DNA of 64,000 bases from Aplectana chamaeleonis (Eukaryota; Nematoda; Chromadorea; Rhabditida; Cosmocercidae). The notes beneath the pieces are model-generated. The model made no database searches. It had not been told where the DNA came from and saw only the letters and a list, made by a program, of their open reading frames with translations. Of the stretch, positions 48,601-53,957 are shown one piece after another. The stretch spans positions 248,001-312,000 of the forward strand of contig JAPDOI010000369.1 of assembly GCA_029168955.1 (NCBI GenBank), given 5' to 3'. Both the position numbers and the translations under genes were made by a program. Numbering within the stretch: position 1 is the first letter of the stretch; each line of letters opens with the position of its first letter.

Positions 48601-51460
48601 CGCCGTCGATGCTGTTTACACAACCGCTTAACAATTCATAGACTTGAAGGAAATCGATGGTCGGCAAACATTCGAAGCTTATAACTCCTTCGGATCTATC
48701 TATCGCGGCGGGTACCCAACACTATTTCACCATGTAATCTGTGAACATTCCCACATGACATTAGATTTCTACCGTTCAGACCTACGCTTCTTATATCGTG
48801 GAGTCCACAAAGAGTGTCTCATTTACTTACCAATGAGAAGCGGTCGATTGCGGCGAAATCGCATAACCTTGACGAACATCAGTATCATTCGTAAACTCTT
48901 CAGGCAACTTGCGTCCACCGCCTATGGAGCTGGTTTAAATGCCCTTGTTTTCTGCAAGAGTTTCTCTTTTTTTTGGAACTTGCAATCAAGTTTCCGCGGA
49001 GCAGACCAGTAAACACAACGAGTTGCGAATTCGAAGTCCATGGATGAGATAATGACACGCTTCCCAGAGAGGGATCAGCATGGTGTTGCGATAATGTCTA
49101 AGAAAATACTACTCCTTGACGGACCCCTGTATCCGCATGCCGTGTCATAATTCATTTATTCAGGCTCGGAAATGAATTAGCTGTAAAAAATTTCGTTGCT
49201 CCCAGAATGCAATCGCAATTAAATATGTCCGCTAATTTTGAACTTCAGACTTCCATCTTCGAGTTAGAGTAGTTTTTTCTCACCTCCATGGAAAGATAAA
49301 CTTTTCGGGTTTATCTGAAATTTCAATTTTTCATGATTTTCATTGTCCCTCACCCATGTGTGTGGGAAAAAATTAGCAAAGTTTGGTGGTTGGGAAATTT
49401 TCGGATCAGTTCGAACTTGGACGGTTTTCATGTGATTTGTGTGCAGTGAAACATAATTTTCAGGCGTCCGTCCCTTGAAGATGCGATCCGTTGCAGATCT
49501 GCACAATAGCATGTTGTGGAGAAACCTGCTGGTATCCCAAAACTGTCACGAAATCAGGGAAAATTTCAGAATCAAATAAATTCTCTAGTTGCTACTCAGC
49601 TACGAAGCGTCATCTTCGACCGCACCGTGATGAACTGTCTACTTTAAAGGCATTGTACACGATGAAAACCGAATTCCAGCTTTTGTGTTCAGTTGGACTA
49701 GTGGGTCATAACAATGTCACTCAGAAAGTTTGGAGTTTCGAAATCGCCTCTGAATGGAGATTTGCTTACAACAAAAGGGCTCCCTGGGTTTGGGGGGCCG
49801 GCCTTGGGGTCGATCCGTGGTTACAAGGAACGAAACTCCTTGGTCGCTACCGGCGATCGTGCGTTGACGCGTCGTAGGGCGCAATTCACACGCCACTCGA
49901 TTTCACGTTCGACATCGATCGAAAGCAGCTGACAGCAATGGACGTAGCAGATTAGGAACCCCTTTTAGTTTCGTTCGAGAAAAGATGATCGCTCGTCTGA
50001 ATGGCGTCCTTGGTGAATTGCTTCTAACGCTGCGCCAAGGAACGAATCGTAAAAGTGTTCCTTGCCTTCTTCGCGCAACTATCCCAAGATGATGTCTGCG
50101 GGAACTTCAAATTTGTTTTGAGCTTTCTTGAATAGGGTTTTTCTTGAAAAATTGACGTTTTCGTGGGGGAGTTTTGCAACCTTCAGTCACTATGGGGATA
50201 TAAGAACATGAAAACGTCCAAAACCCAAATATGGTTTTCATCGTGTACGATGCCTTTAAGGAGCCCACCTACCTTTCGCAGACAACCTATCGAGCTCTGC
50301 TTCGAATACATTGAAGAACGAAAAAAAATAAACAGTTCCAAGCAGCTTTCCCCTGGCCGGATTCCTGTTGGCTGCTCGTGACAGGTCTGCTCGCAATAGC
50401 GCTGAAGTCTGGTCCGGATAATCGTCATCAAGACTTCGTCCAACGATCGGCAGCGGACTGATGCCACAATAATTTTAAAGTCGCTGGCGTCACCCTTTTT
50501 GTGGATGGGCTCGATTTCAGCAAGTTTCCGAGTAGCCAACATGCGCTTGGACTGCCTGATTAGAGTAATGAATGAGAGTAGTGATTAGCGAGGTTGATGT
50601 AGCGAAGCGTCTCCACCAGTTTTAATGGCTTTAGCGGTTACTTTCTCTACACCAGACGCCCTGCCTTTGATGAGCGATTTGATTTGAGCTACGGCGCGAG
50701 GTGCGATACAAGTCAACTATGGTTCGACCCCTCCCTTTCAAATCCCGTGATTTCCTCACCCCCCCCCCCCCACGTGAGGAGATAAGGATAACGACCGGAG
50801 ATGGGGTGTTCAGACCCTACTCATCCGTTTATTATCCTCGATGGTTCCATAACTAAAGTTGAAAACAGACCTTCTACGCAGGTGTAATCAGAAGAACGCT
50901 GCACTAACTAATAAGTGAGTGATGCCTTTCTTGGTACCTTCAGGGCATAGATGTGCAGTCTCGGGCACGAAAACTATATTTATAATATGGCCGTGCTGCT
51001 TCGAGGAGCACATGGTCTATTCAGATCGGCTACGTGGCGCAGAGAGGCAAAACTCTTGTCGCAACCCCGTTTCCCACGCAGCAGCACGTCGTGGTATAAT
51101 AAGTAAAATATAATGCTCATTGGCGCAGCCATTGACCGCTGAATCATTTTTGAACAGTCTAGGTCCCGAAAAATTTTATTTCGTCTAAAGCTCGGCAAAT
51201 TGCAAGTTTGAACCTCCACAGTCTACAACTTGTTCCTCAGACGTTCCTTGCAAAATCGGGATTAAGGCTCTTAGTGGGTACGCCAGAATTGATTAGAAAA
51301 ATTCACCTCCTCAGGCTCTCATTAATGCCATGTCAGGTTCACTAGTTAGATTCCATGTTTCGAGTGTTTACTGACTTTCTCTTCTGTTTTTAGGTCATGG
51401 TGTCAGCCAACAGTGATGAACTTGCTCGTGTAGCGATCGCTCAACTCTGCCTAGGACGCG
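15565..51460 (+). CDS. CTU2: CTU2/NCS2-like tRNA 2-thiolation protein, partial, 5 exons
   Basis: Known role: CTU2 (yeast Ncs2) partners CTU1 (Ncs6) in the cytosol to put sulfur, carried by Urm1, on wobble U34 of Lys, Glu and Gln tRNAs. Seen here: five exons (15565-15662, 41167-41289, 41346-41513, 41603-41722, 51394-51460) join in matching phase into about 191 residues. In order they give a CEGC pair with KFRSAL, a degenerate PP-loop strand (LVVLDGSVESAFLFRQI), an FREALPCTYYVVHLAAV segment, the EEMMRLLKVRLIKKVA helix ending GVSK, and VMVSANSDELARVA...LGRG. This is the order in human CTU2, which has CRDC, KFR, YSKVM and LGRG at equivalent points. No stop or frameshift is seen in the exons. The N-terminal exon with the first CxxC and the C-terminal exons were not found. 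Introns are 25,504, 56, 89 and 9,671 bp. The assignment rests on motif order recalled from the family, not on a search. Confidence 0.75.
15765..16133. mobile_element. PIF/Harbinger-like MITE (369 bp)
   Basis: Perfect 15 bp terminal inverted repeats GGCCATTGTTATACC and a 3 bp TTA target duplication (15762-15764 and 16134-16136), as expected for PIF/Harbinger insertion at TWA. The interior is GC-rich and self-complementary, with several GCGACAGCGAC and GTCGCTGTCGC words. A 168-codon open frame crosses it but is an accident of composition. It sits inside the long CTU2 intron, 100 bp after exon A. Confidence 0.8.
16137..16607. other. Intron DNA left of array 2
   Basis: Single-copy-looking DNA within the CTU2 intron. 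No exon or repeat was identified. The last part (about 16490-16600) is GC-rich and runs into the inverted array edge. Confidence 0.4.
16608..16640 (-). repeat. Inverted fragment at the left edge of array 2
   Basis: AAGCGGCGCGAACCCCCCGG and the following CTTACAG are the reverse complement of the array word CTGTAAGCCGGGGGGTTCGC. Immediately after, CCCCGGCCAAAGCGCCGC reads in the array's main direction. The array therefore starts at an inversion junction. Confidence 0.75.
16815..16950. mobile_element. Harbinger-like MITE inside array 2, copy 1
   Basis: Terminal repeats GGGGTCGTTTATACTTCCG and, in reverse complement, GAGGTCGTTTAT. The left flank is TAA (16812-16814), the right flank TGA (decayed TAA). 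Stems of about 40 bp containing GCCGAGCGGCGCGGCGAAGT enclose a loop with AATATTGATCA. It interrupts the unit word CCGTAAGCC, duplicating TAA. Confidence 0.8.
17041..17400. repeat. Perfect 180 bp duplication in array 2
   Basis: 17041-17220 and 17221-17400 are identical base for base. The 180 bp block equals one 133 bp unit plus an extra 47 bp half unit (hairpin, TTTGTCCGGGATCT, GTAAGCCGGGG). Confidence 0.9.
22284..22419. mobile_element. Harbinger-like MITE inside array 2, copy 2
   Basis: 136 bp, TAA at 22281-22283 and 22420-22422. The left terminus is the GGGCTCGTTTATACTTCCG variant shared with copy 4. Confidence 0.8.
22902..23037. mobile_element. Harbinger-like MITE inside array 2, copy 3
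   Basis: 136 bp, TAA at 22899-22901 and 23038-23040. It lies 618 bp after copy 2 and has the GTTTATAGTTCCG left-arm variant shared with copy 5. Confidence 0.8.
26718..26853. mobile_element. Harbinger-like MITE inside array 2, copy 4
   Basis: 136 bp, TAA at 26715-26717 and 26854-26856. It shares the GGGCTCGTTTATA left end with copy 2. The right arm has a CCGCCCGCCTCGG change that breaks the stem. Confidence 0.8.
27328..27464. mobile_element. Harbinger-like MITE inside array 2, copy 5
   Basis: 137 bp, TAA on the left (27325-27327). The right flank has lost TAA (CCTC is followed by TGCCGG). It lies 610 bp after copy 4, mirroring the copy 2 to copy 3 spacing. Confidence 0.75.
40548..40681. mobile_element. 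Harbinger-like MITE inside array 2, copy 6
   Basis: 134 bp, TAA at 40545-40547 and 40682-40684. The right arm is degraded (CGCACGGCGGCGGCAAACTA). It lies close to the right edge of the array, about 13 kb from the other copies. Confidence 0.75.
41167..41289 (+). CDS. CTU2: CTU2 exon B (degenerate PP-loop strand)
   Basis: 123 nt, 41 codons, phase 0 at both ends. The acceptor TTTCTCTCTCAG starts only a few bases after the last array unit, and the donor is TCG|GTAAAG. It encodes TRRTLVVLDGSVESAFLFRQ followed by an FKRLMIQPS end. The VLDGSVESA segment lines up with the SGGPSSS position of human CTU2, where the PP-loop is already degenerate in this non-catalytic-looking partner of CTU1. Confidence 0.75.
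41346..41513 (+). CDS. CTU2: CTU2 exon C
   Basis: 168 nt, 56 codons, phase 0 at both ends, acceptor AATCCCGTTTCAG, donor AAT|GTATGG. It encodes a hydrophobic strand (FLIILSSLVSS), a charged helix (EEKLTLFREAL) and YYVVHLAAVLGDL, matching the helix-then-strand block that follows the PP-loop region in the family. The preceding intron is only 56 bp. If unspliced, the frame stops at 41615 in the next exon, so the GTATGG donor is needed. Confidence 0.65.
41603..41722 (+). CDS. CTU2: CTU2 exon D (helix before SK motif)
   Basis: 120 nt, 40 codons, phase 0 at both ends, acceptor GGAACTATTTTCAG, donor AAG|GTTAGA. It encodes LTELSNSFKTNYSREEMMRL and then a basic helix ending KFIGVSK. This matches the family's block of leucine-rich helix, SREE/AKEE and ...YSK just before the VM strand. 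The preceding intron is 89 bp. Confidence 0.75.
41912..42480 (+). repeat. 289 bp direct tandem duplication
   Basis: 41912-42200 and 42201-about 42480 are diverged copies. Both start GGCGCGCTC(T/G)CCTAGCGCTGG. Both contain TCGATTATTCGGTGTTAT, GCAGATAGTATACCACT and GTTCCTCCTATTCCAAAATC, and end near CATGCCAATGTA or CACGCCAATGTA. No coding potential. Confidence 0.85.
42191..42235. repeat. Perfect 15 bp inverted repeat at the duplication junction
   Basis: TCCTTCCGTCGGCGC (42191-42205) and GCGCCGACGGAAGGA (42221-42235) flank a 15 base loop. It sits on the boundary between the two 289 bp copies. Confidence 0.8.
42679..42819. repeat. 43 bp minisatellite, ~3.3 copies
   Basis: Units start at 42679, 42722 and 42765, each of the form ACCCTGCATTCC, CCCCTTCCTTTCGTCACAGC, then a variable end (GGTGGCCTG, GTTAGCTTA, GTGGGCCTG). 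A partial fourth unit ends near 42819. Confidence 0.85.
43371..43545. repeat. Cluster of GCGGGTGGCGAGC-type words
   Basis: GCGGGTGGTGAGCG, GCGGTTGGCGAGC, GAGCGGGTGGAGAGC and GCGGGTGGCGAGC occur within 110 bases, preceded by inverted versions (CTCGCCATACC, GCGACCCGC). CCCGCTATACACATAGCGGG is a hairpin. Related words occur at 41780-41905. This is a degenerate low-copy repeat. Confidence 0.45.
43915..43985. repeat. 71 bp inverted-repeat element
   Basis: ATTGAAGGTTGGCGC (43915-43929) is perfectly matched by GCGCCAACCTTCAAT (43971-43985) around a 41 base loop. It may be a tiny MITE. No target duplication is obvious. Confidence 0.65.
44221..44682. repeat. Dispersed GATTCGTGTTCAGC module cluster, copy set 2
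   Basis: One inverted module (44221-44250) and forward modules at 44359-44390, 44484-44513 and 44651-44682, spaced about 125-165 bp. The segment GAGTCAAATCTGAGACTTTG is the reverse complement of a matching segment near 10470-10490, tying this cluster to the one at 10226-10670. Confidence 0.6.
45113..45138. repeat. GC-rich perfect hairpin
   Basis: GAGGGGCGG (45113-45121) and CCGCCCCTC (45130-45138) around an 8 base loop, in a locally GC-rich patch. Function unknown. Confidence 0.55.
46110..46285. repeat. Degenerate CCGGCTGAGGGGGCAGTGAA repeats, both strands
   Basis: Direct copies near 46125, 46160 (partial) and 46195. Inverted copies follow (GTCAGCCGGTATTGCCTGCT and CCCTCAGCCGGCG). Related words (ACCGGCTGATTGGGCAGAC) occur near 45820. 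The cluster lies immediately left of the Tc5-like element. Confidence 0.6.
46298..46676 (+). repeat. Left inverted repeat of Tc5-like element, outer part
   Basis: 379 bp, with shared landmarks GGTGAAATAGTGTTGGGTAC, GAATTGTTAAGCGGT, AGCATCGACGGCGCAAA, ATCAAAAATTATATCACAAA and AATAGACTCGGGTACAA. It contains GGGTTCGGATCTCCCCC, a B-box-like word (46530-46545). Confidence 0.85.
46677..47498 (+). mobile_element. Insertion in the left arm, probable non-LTR 3' fragment
   Basis: It separates two parts of the left inverted repeat. ATTTAA is present at both junctions (GGATTTAAAAG on the left, AAATTTAAGG on the right), consistent with a target duplication. The right end carries (AAAT)n, a tail of the kind left by LINEs and SINEs in nematodes. 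No RT motif is recognisable in the 820 bp, so it would be a 5'-truncated 3' UTR fragment or a SINE. Confidence 0.5.
47591..48296 (-). pseudogene. Tc4/Tc5 (pogo superfamily)-like DDE transposase remnant
   Basis: Two overlapping minus-strand frames together give the C-terminal half of a DDE transposase. The first (from 48296) has RSLTVMPLIFPSGKVGEMLF followed by EPGGRFPLKG. A frameshift near 48150 moves to the second, which has YVVSITSHIMTTLKT, the second-aspartate strand ICVLFLDSRSDF and the third-aspartate region PPGVTSFVQLADIGFF, like the PPGTT.xxQPLD block of this superfamily. The segment with the first catalytic Asp and the N-terminal DNA-binding domain is absent. About 230 residues remain of the roughly 500 expected. 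It ends just inside the left arm. It cannot be active. Confidence 0.65.
48415..48795 (-). repeat. Right inverted repeat of Tc5-like element, outer part
   Basis: 381 bp, reverse complement of 46298-46676, about 85% identical by eye. It carries GAGTTCGAATCTCCCCC on the minus strand at the position of the left arm's B-box-like word. The inner continuation runs to about 48305. Confidence 0.85.
49648..50255. mobile_element. TTAA MITE family 3 (608 bp)
   Basis: TTAA at 49644-49647 and 50256-50259. Left end AGGCATTGTACACGATG, then AAAACC; right end in reverse complement AGGCATCGTACACGATG, then AAAACC (1 mismatch in 23). The interior is not inverted-repeat. The 128-codon open frame inside has no family resemblance. 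The right flank is the LINE RT remnant. Confidence 0.75.
50262..50700 (-). pseudogene. RTE-like LINE reverse transcriptase remnant (N-terminal RT)
   Basis: The minus-strand frame reads a helix SGVEKVTAKAIKTGGDA, then an in-frame TAA, then RQSKR...RKLAEIEPIHKKGDASDF, RLQRYCEQTCHEQPTG and RPGESCLELF. This is the RT palm/fingers order of nematode RTE-type elements (AEV/ALIVPIHKKGD, then HEQ.GFRPG.SC.D). The GIRPGESC core has drifted from GFRPGRSC. It is cut at 50256-50259 by the TTAA of the MITE, and no continuation was recognised beyond the MITE. Confidence 0.7.
50759..50771. repeat. Poly-C tract (13 C)
   Basis: Homopolymer of 13 C, preceded by CTCA and followed by ACGTGAGG. It is prone to length error in assembly. 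Confidence 0.9.
51394..51460 (+). CDS. CTU2: CTU2 exon E (VM...LGRG)
   Basis: 67 nt, 22 codons plus one base, after the acceptor CTTCTGTTTTTAG. It starts in phase 0, matching exon D. It encodes VMVSANSDELARVAIAQL and CLGRG, donor GCG|GTAATT, leaving phase 1. Joined to exon D it gives GVSK|VMVS. The family has YSKVMTGD..., a DxLA helix and LGRG at this point, the most diagnostic stretch for CTU2. The GD of the usual VMTGD is replaced by SAN here, which is odd. The next exon, in phase 1, was not found before the window end. Confidence 0.75.
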
Positions 51461-51715
51461 GTAATTGTCTAGTTAAATACATACTTGCTCCGCATTAACA
51501 AGGAAAGGATTTCAGAGTGCTGTGGTCATTGAAAAAGTAGTGTAGCAAAGTCTTACCTGCTCAGAAAGATGAAAACATATTACATGTAATATAAAAGACC
51601 TGATTTGATACACCTTACCTTACCTTGATACCTTGATGATCCATCTTCATCGGCGGTCTTCTCCATGTGAACCACATTCGCTCCAAGATTTTCTGGAAAG
51701 AGCAACAGTCATCTA

Positions 51716-52925
51716 CCAGGTTGTTCAATAAGTTTTGTCGTTCGATAAGAGAGGGCGTTGCCACTAGCCCAAATTTTCTTCGTTTTCTTGGTACACTTTT
51801 CATATGAACCTATGTGAAGTTTCATTGCAATCTGTCAATCTATTCTTTGTTTACAAGCCATTTAGTGTCGCTGTATCACAGCAATGGAAAAAATTGAATA
51901 TCTTGCAGTGGTAAAATTCTTATTTTTGGAAGGCGTAGCACCAAATGAAATTCACGAACGAATGTTGAAAGTGTTCAATGATTGTTCACCTACAATTAGA
52001 ACAGTAGAAAGATGGGTTGCTGTATCTAAACGTGATCGTACAAGCCTTGAAGACGATACACGTGAAGGACGTCCAAAAAGCGGATTAACACCAGAAATCA
52101 TAGCCAAATTACAGGATATGGTTTTGGAAGATTGTCGATTGACTGAGAGAGATTTAGTAGAGGCTCTACACATCTCATTAGGCAGTGTGAACCATATTGC
52201 AAGTGAAATTTCGGGTTTGAGAAAGCTGTGTGCACAATGGGTGCTGCATTCGCTAACAATGGAACAAAAACACATTTGAATGCGACTTTCTCAGCAACAT
52301 TTGGAGCGTTTTAAAAAGAATGAATTGAATTTTGTGCGTCGATTCATCACTATTGATGAGAAATGGGTCTATCTCCATGATCCTGAATCAAAACAAGAAG
52401 CTATGGCATCAGTATTTTGGGATACGAAAGGAATTATGTTTCTGGATTACTTGCAAACTGGTAAAACATTCAATTCTGAATATTATTGCAACTTTTTGGA
52501 CCAGTTGAAGGAAAAATTCGTGAAAAAGTCCCGGTTTGCAGAAGAAAAAATCCTTTTTCATCAGGACAATAAACCGTGTCACAAGAGCATTTTGACAATG
52601 GCTAAAATCCATGAATTAAACTTCGAATTGTTGGAGCATCCACCGTATTCACCAGATTTGGCCCCCAGCGACTTCCATTTGTTTACAGAACTCAAAAAAT
52701 TTATGCGTGTCAAGCGTTTTTCATCAAATGAAGAGGTCATAAAGGCTGTTGAAGCGTATATCGCAGACCTCCCGGATTCTCACTTCAGTGATGGGATCCA
52801 TAGATTGGAGGATCGCTGGAGCAAGTGTATTTATGTTCAGGGAGATTATACTGAATAACAAAGTGTATTTTGAACCATAAAATTGTGTTTTTTTGTCGAA
52901 CGACAAAACTTGTTGAACAACCTGG
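51716..52925 (+). mobile_element. mariner element, irritans-like, full length (1210 bp)
   Basis: 33 bp terminal inverted repeats (51716-51748 and 52893-52925) match at 31 of 33 positions, both differences being transitions. They start CCAGGTTGTTCAA. TA target duplication at 51714-51715 and 52926-52927. It encodes a transposase on the plus strand, now broken. It is inserted in an RTE-like LINE. Confidence 0.95.
51884..52858 (+). pseudogene. mariner DD34D transposase, one stop and one deletion
   Basis: One continuous frame of 324 codons with a single TGA (52277-52279) between EQKHI and MRLSQQHLERF. Motifs in order: N-terminal helix-turn-helix start (MEKIEYLAVVKFLFLEG), GRPKSG linker hook, second HTH with LRKLCAQWV, first catalytic Asp in TIDEKWV, second in LFHQDN, third in PPYSPDLAPSDFHLF. 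Exactly 34 residues separate the second and third Asp, the mariner signature. Related irritans-type proteins are about 348 residues. The shortfall of about 23 lies between PESKQ and MASVFWD, the clamp-loop region. The stop is a likely CGA to TGA CpG transition, as relatives have Arg there. It should be inactive. Confidence 0.9.
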
Positions 52926-52927
52926 TA

Positions 52928-53690
52928 GTACGGCAAACCCTTTTCTGCTTGAATGATTTACTGAACGTGTCAGCCCAGCGTGTCGCGGGTCGTCCGAGGG
53001 TTCTCATGATGCTCGGGGATACCAGTACCAAATCCTGGTACTCAATCTGCCGTCGGACCGGCGTATTACGTGACCTGCCCATCTGCTTTGTTGATTCGCG
53101 ATGAAACAGCTTATCACGAATGCCAGACTTCTTCCAAATGTCCTGACTGCTGAGACCTTCTTGATAATGCTTCCGACGATTTGCTCTTTGCGCAGTCCTC
53201 ATTGCGATGGAAATCGCCTTGTTGTAAGCCCACGTCTCGGTACCGTAGCATAACGCTGGAATCACAGTGGAATCGATAGGGTGGGCTCTCAGCTCATCGT
53301 CATGAATCTCGTTGGTCACTTCTCGTATAGCGCCCATACCTGCCCAGGCTGCTCTTCGTCGCCGGCACATCTCATAAGTCAGATCATTTGCCATGTTGAC
53401 TTCTTGCCCGAGATAGATGTAGCTATCCACTTTATCCAGTACAGCTCCGTCGAGGATAATGGGCCCTCCATCGCACTATTGATTTGCCATCGTTTGAGTT
53501 TAACTCATGTTCATCGACAAACCAATCGCTCTGCCCACTGCATCTAGCTCATTCAGCGTCTCGTTCATCTCTTGCGTGTTGTCGCTGATAGGAGCAATGT
53601 CGTCGCAAACCGCAGGTTAGATAGCTTCCTCCCATCGATACTCAAGCCTTTGTTGTCCCAGTCAAGCTGCTTGGCCAATGTATAATACTT
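52928..53690 (-). pseudogene. RTE-like LINE RT C-terminal domain, degenerate
   Basis: Minus strand. TWDNKGLSIDG-like segment (WDNKGLSIDGRKLSNLRF), then the FADD catalytic box, where one base is missing and the frame shifts. Next come MNETLNELDAVGRAIG, TAA and TAG stops, CDGGPIILDGAVLDKVDSYI, YLGQEVNMANDLTYEMCRRR, and the 3' thumb region with LRAHPIDSTVIPALCYGTET and GRPATRWADTF. This motif order is typical of the nematode endonuclease-reverse transcriptase family. The endonuclease and the first half of RT are missing. The coding frame is interrupted at 52926 by the mariner and resumes as the short tail at 51615-51713. Confidence 0.8.
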
Positions 53691-53857
53691 GCGAATTATC
53701 TTGACCGAAGTATGTTACACGTGGTATATCGGCCTTTCGCTCGCAGGCCAATGTCGCACGTAATGTTTTTGATCACTTAAAATATACTACTTGTAACAGG
53801 AGAGACGAAAACAGTATACTTGTATCATATCATTTCATAGTAATAAAGGAGAGTGGT

Positions 53858-53893
53858 GTCCGTCCGTCCGTCAGTCAGTCAGTCTGTCAGTCT
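53858..53893. repeat. GTCC/GTCA tetranucleotide microsatellite
   Basis: GTCCGTCCGTCCGTCAGTCA, then GTCAGTCTGTCAGTCT, about nine repeats. It lies 65 bp left of array 3. Confidence 0.9.
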
Positions 53894-53957
53894 ACGGTGT
53901 GCATTCTGTAATTGCAGACTTTTCTGTTTTAGAAGAGTTACGCCCGAAACAACCGAA

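Larger units (their letters stand above)
46298..48795 (-). mobile_element. Tc4/Tc5-like DNA transposon with ~480 bp inverted repeats, split
   Basis: Both ends start TATAAGAAGCGTAGGTCTGA, read inward. The left arm, 46298-46676, matches the right arm 48415-48795 in reverse complement. The match then resumes at about 47493-47585 on the left against 48305-48414 on the right. The original arms were therefore about 480 bp, with 820 bp inserted in the left one. Long arms of this size are known for C. elegans Tc5 (about 490 bp). The flank is TA or TATA, which is palindromic and cannot be resolved. Between the arms lies a broken DDE transposase on the minus strand. The element is dead. Confidence 0.75.
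41723..51393 (+). other. CTU2 intron between exons D and E (9.7 kb)
   Basis: It begins GTTAGATACTCG and ends CTTCTGTTTTTAG. It contains the 289 bp duplication, a 43 bp minisatellite, the second GATTCGTGTTCAGC cluster, a Tc5-like element with a nested insertion, a TTAA MITE and an RT remnant, all described separately. Unassigned stretches over 300 bases with nothing supportable are 42820-43370, 44683-45112, 45139-45780, 48796-49643 and 50772-51393. 50985-51115 ends in TAATAAGTAAAATATAATG and may be a LINE or SINE tail. Confidence 0.65.
51600..53690 (-). mobile_element. RTE-like LINE, 3' half, interrupted by mariner
   Basis: Minus-strand RT tail and 3' end split by the mariner element. The 5' part is at 52928-53690 and the 3' part at 51600-51715. 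The 3' end carries short AAGGT repeats (AAGGTATCAAGGTAAGG), as RTE-type tails do. The element lies in the CTU2 intron after exon E, opposite to the gene. Confidence 0.7.

Noticed and set aside
48644..49012. 122-codon open frame
   Set aside because: It starts inside the right inverted repeat of the Tc5-like element and crosses its boundary. No domain.
49491..49877. 128-codon open frame
   Set aside because: It runs across the left end of a TTAA MITE, so it combines flank and transposon sequence.
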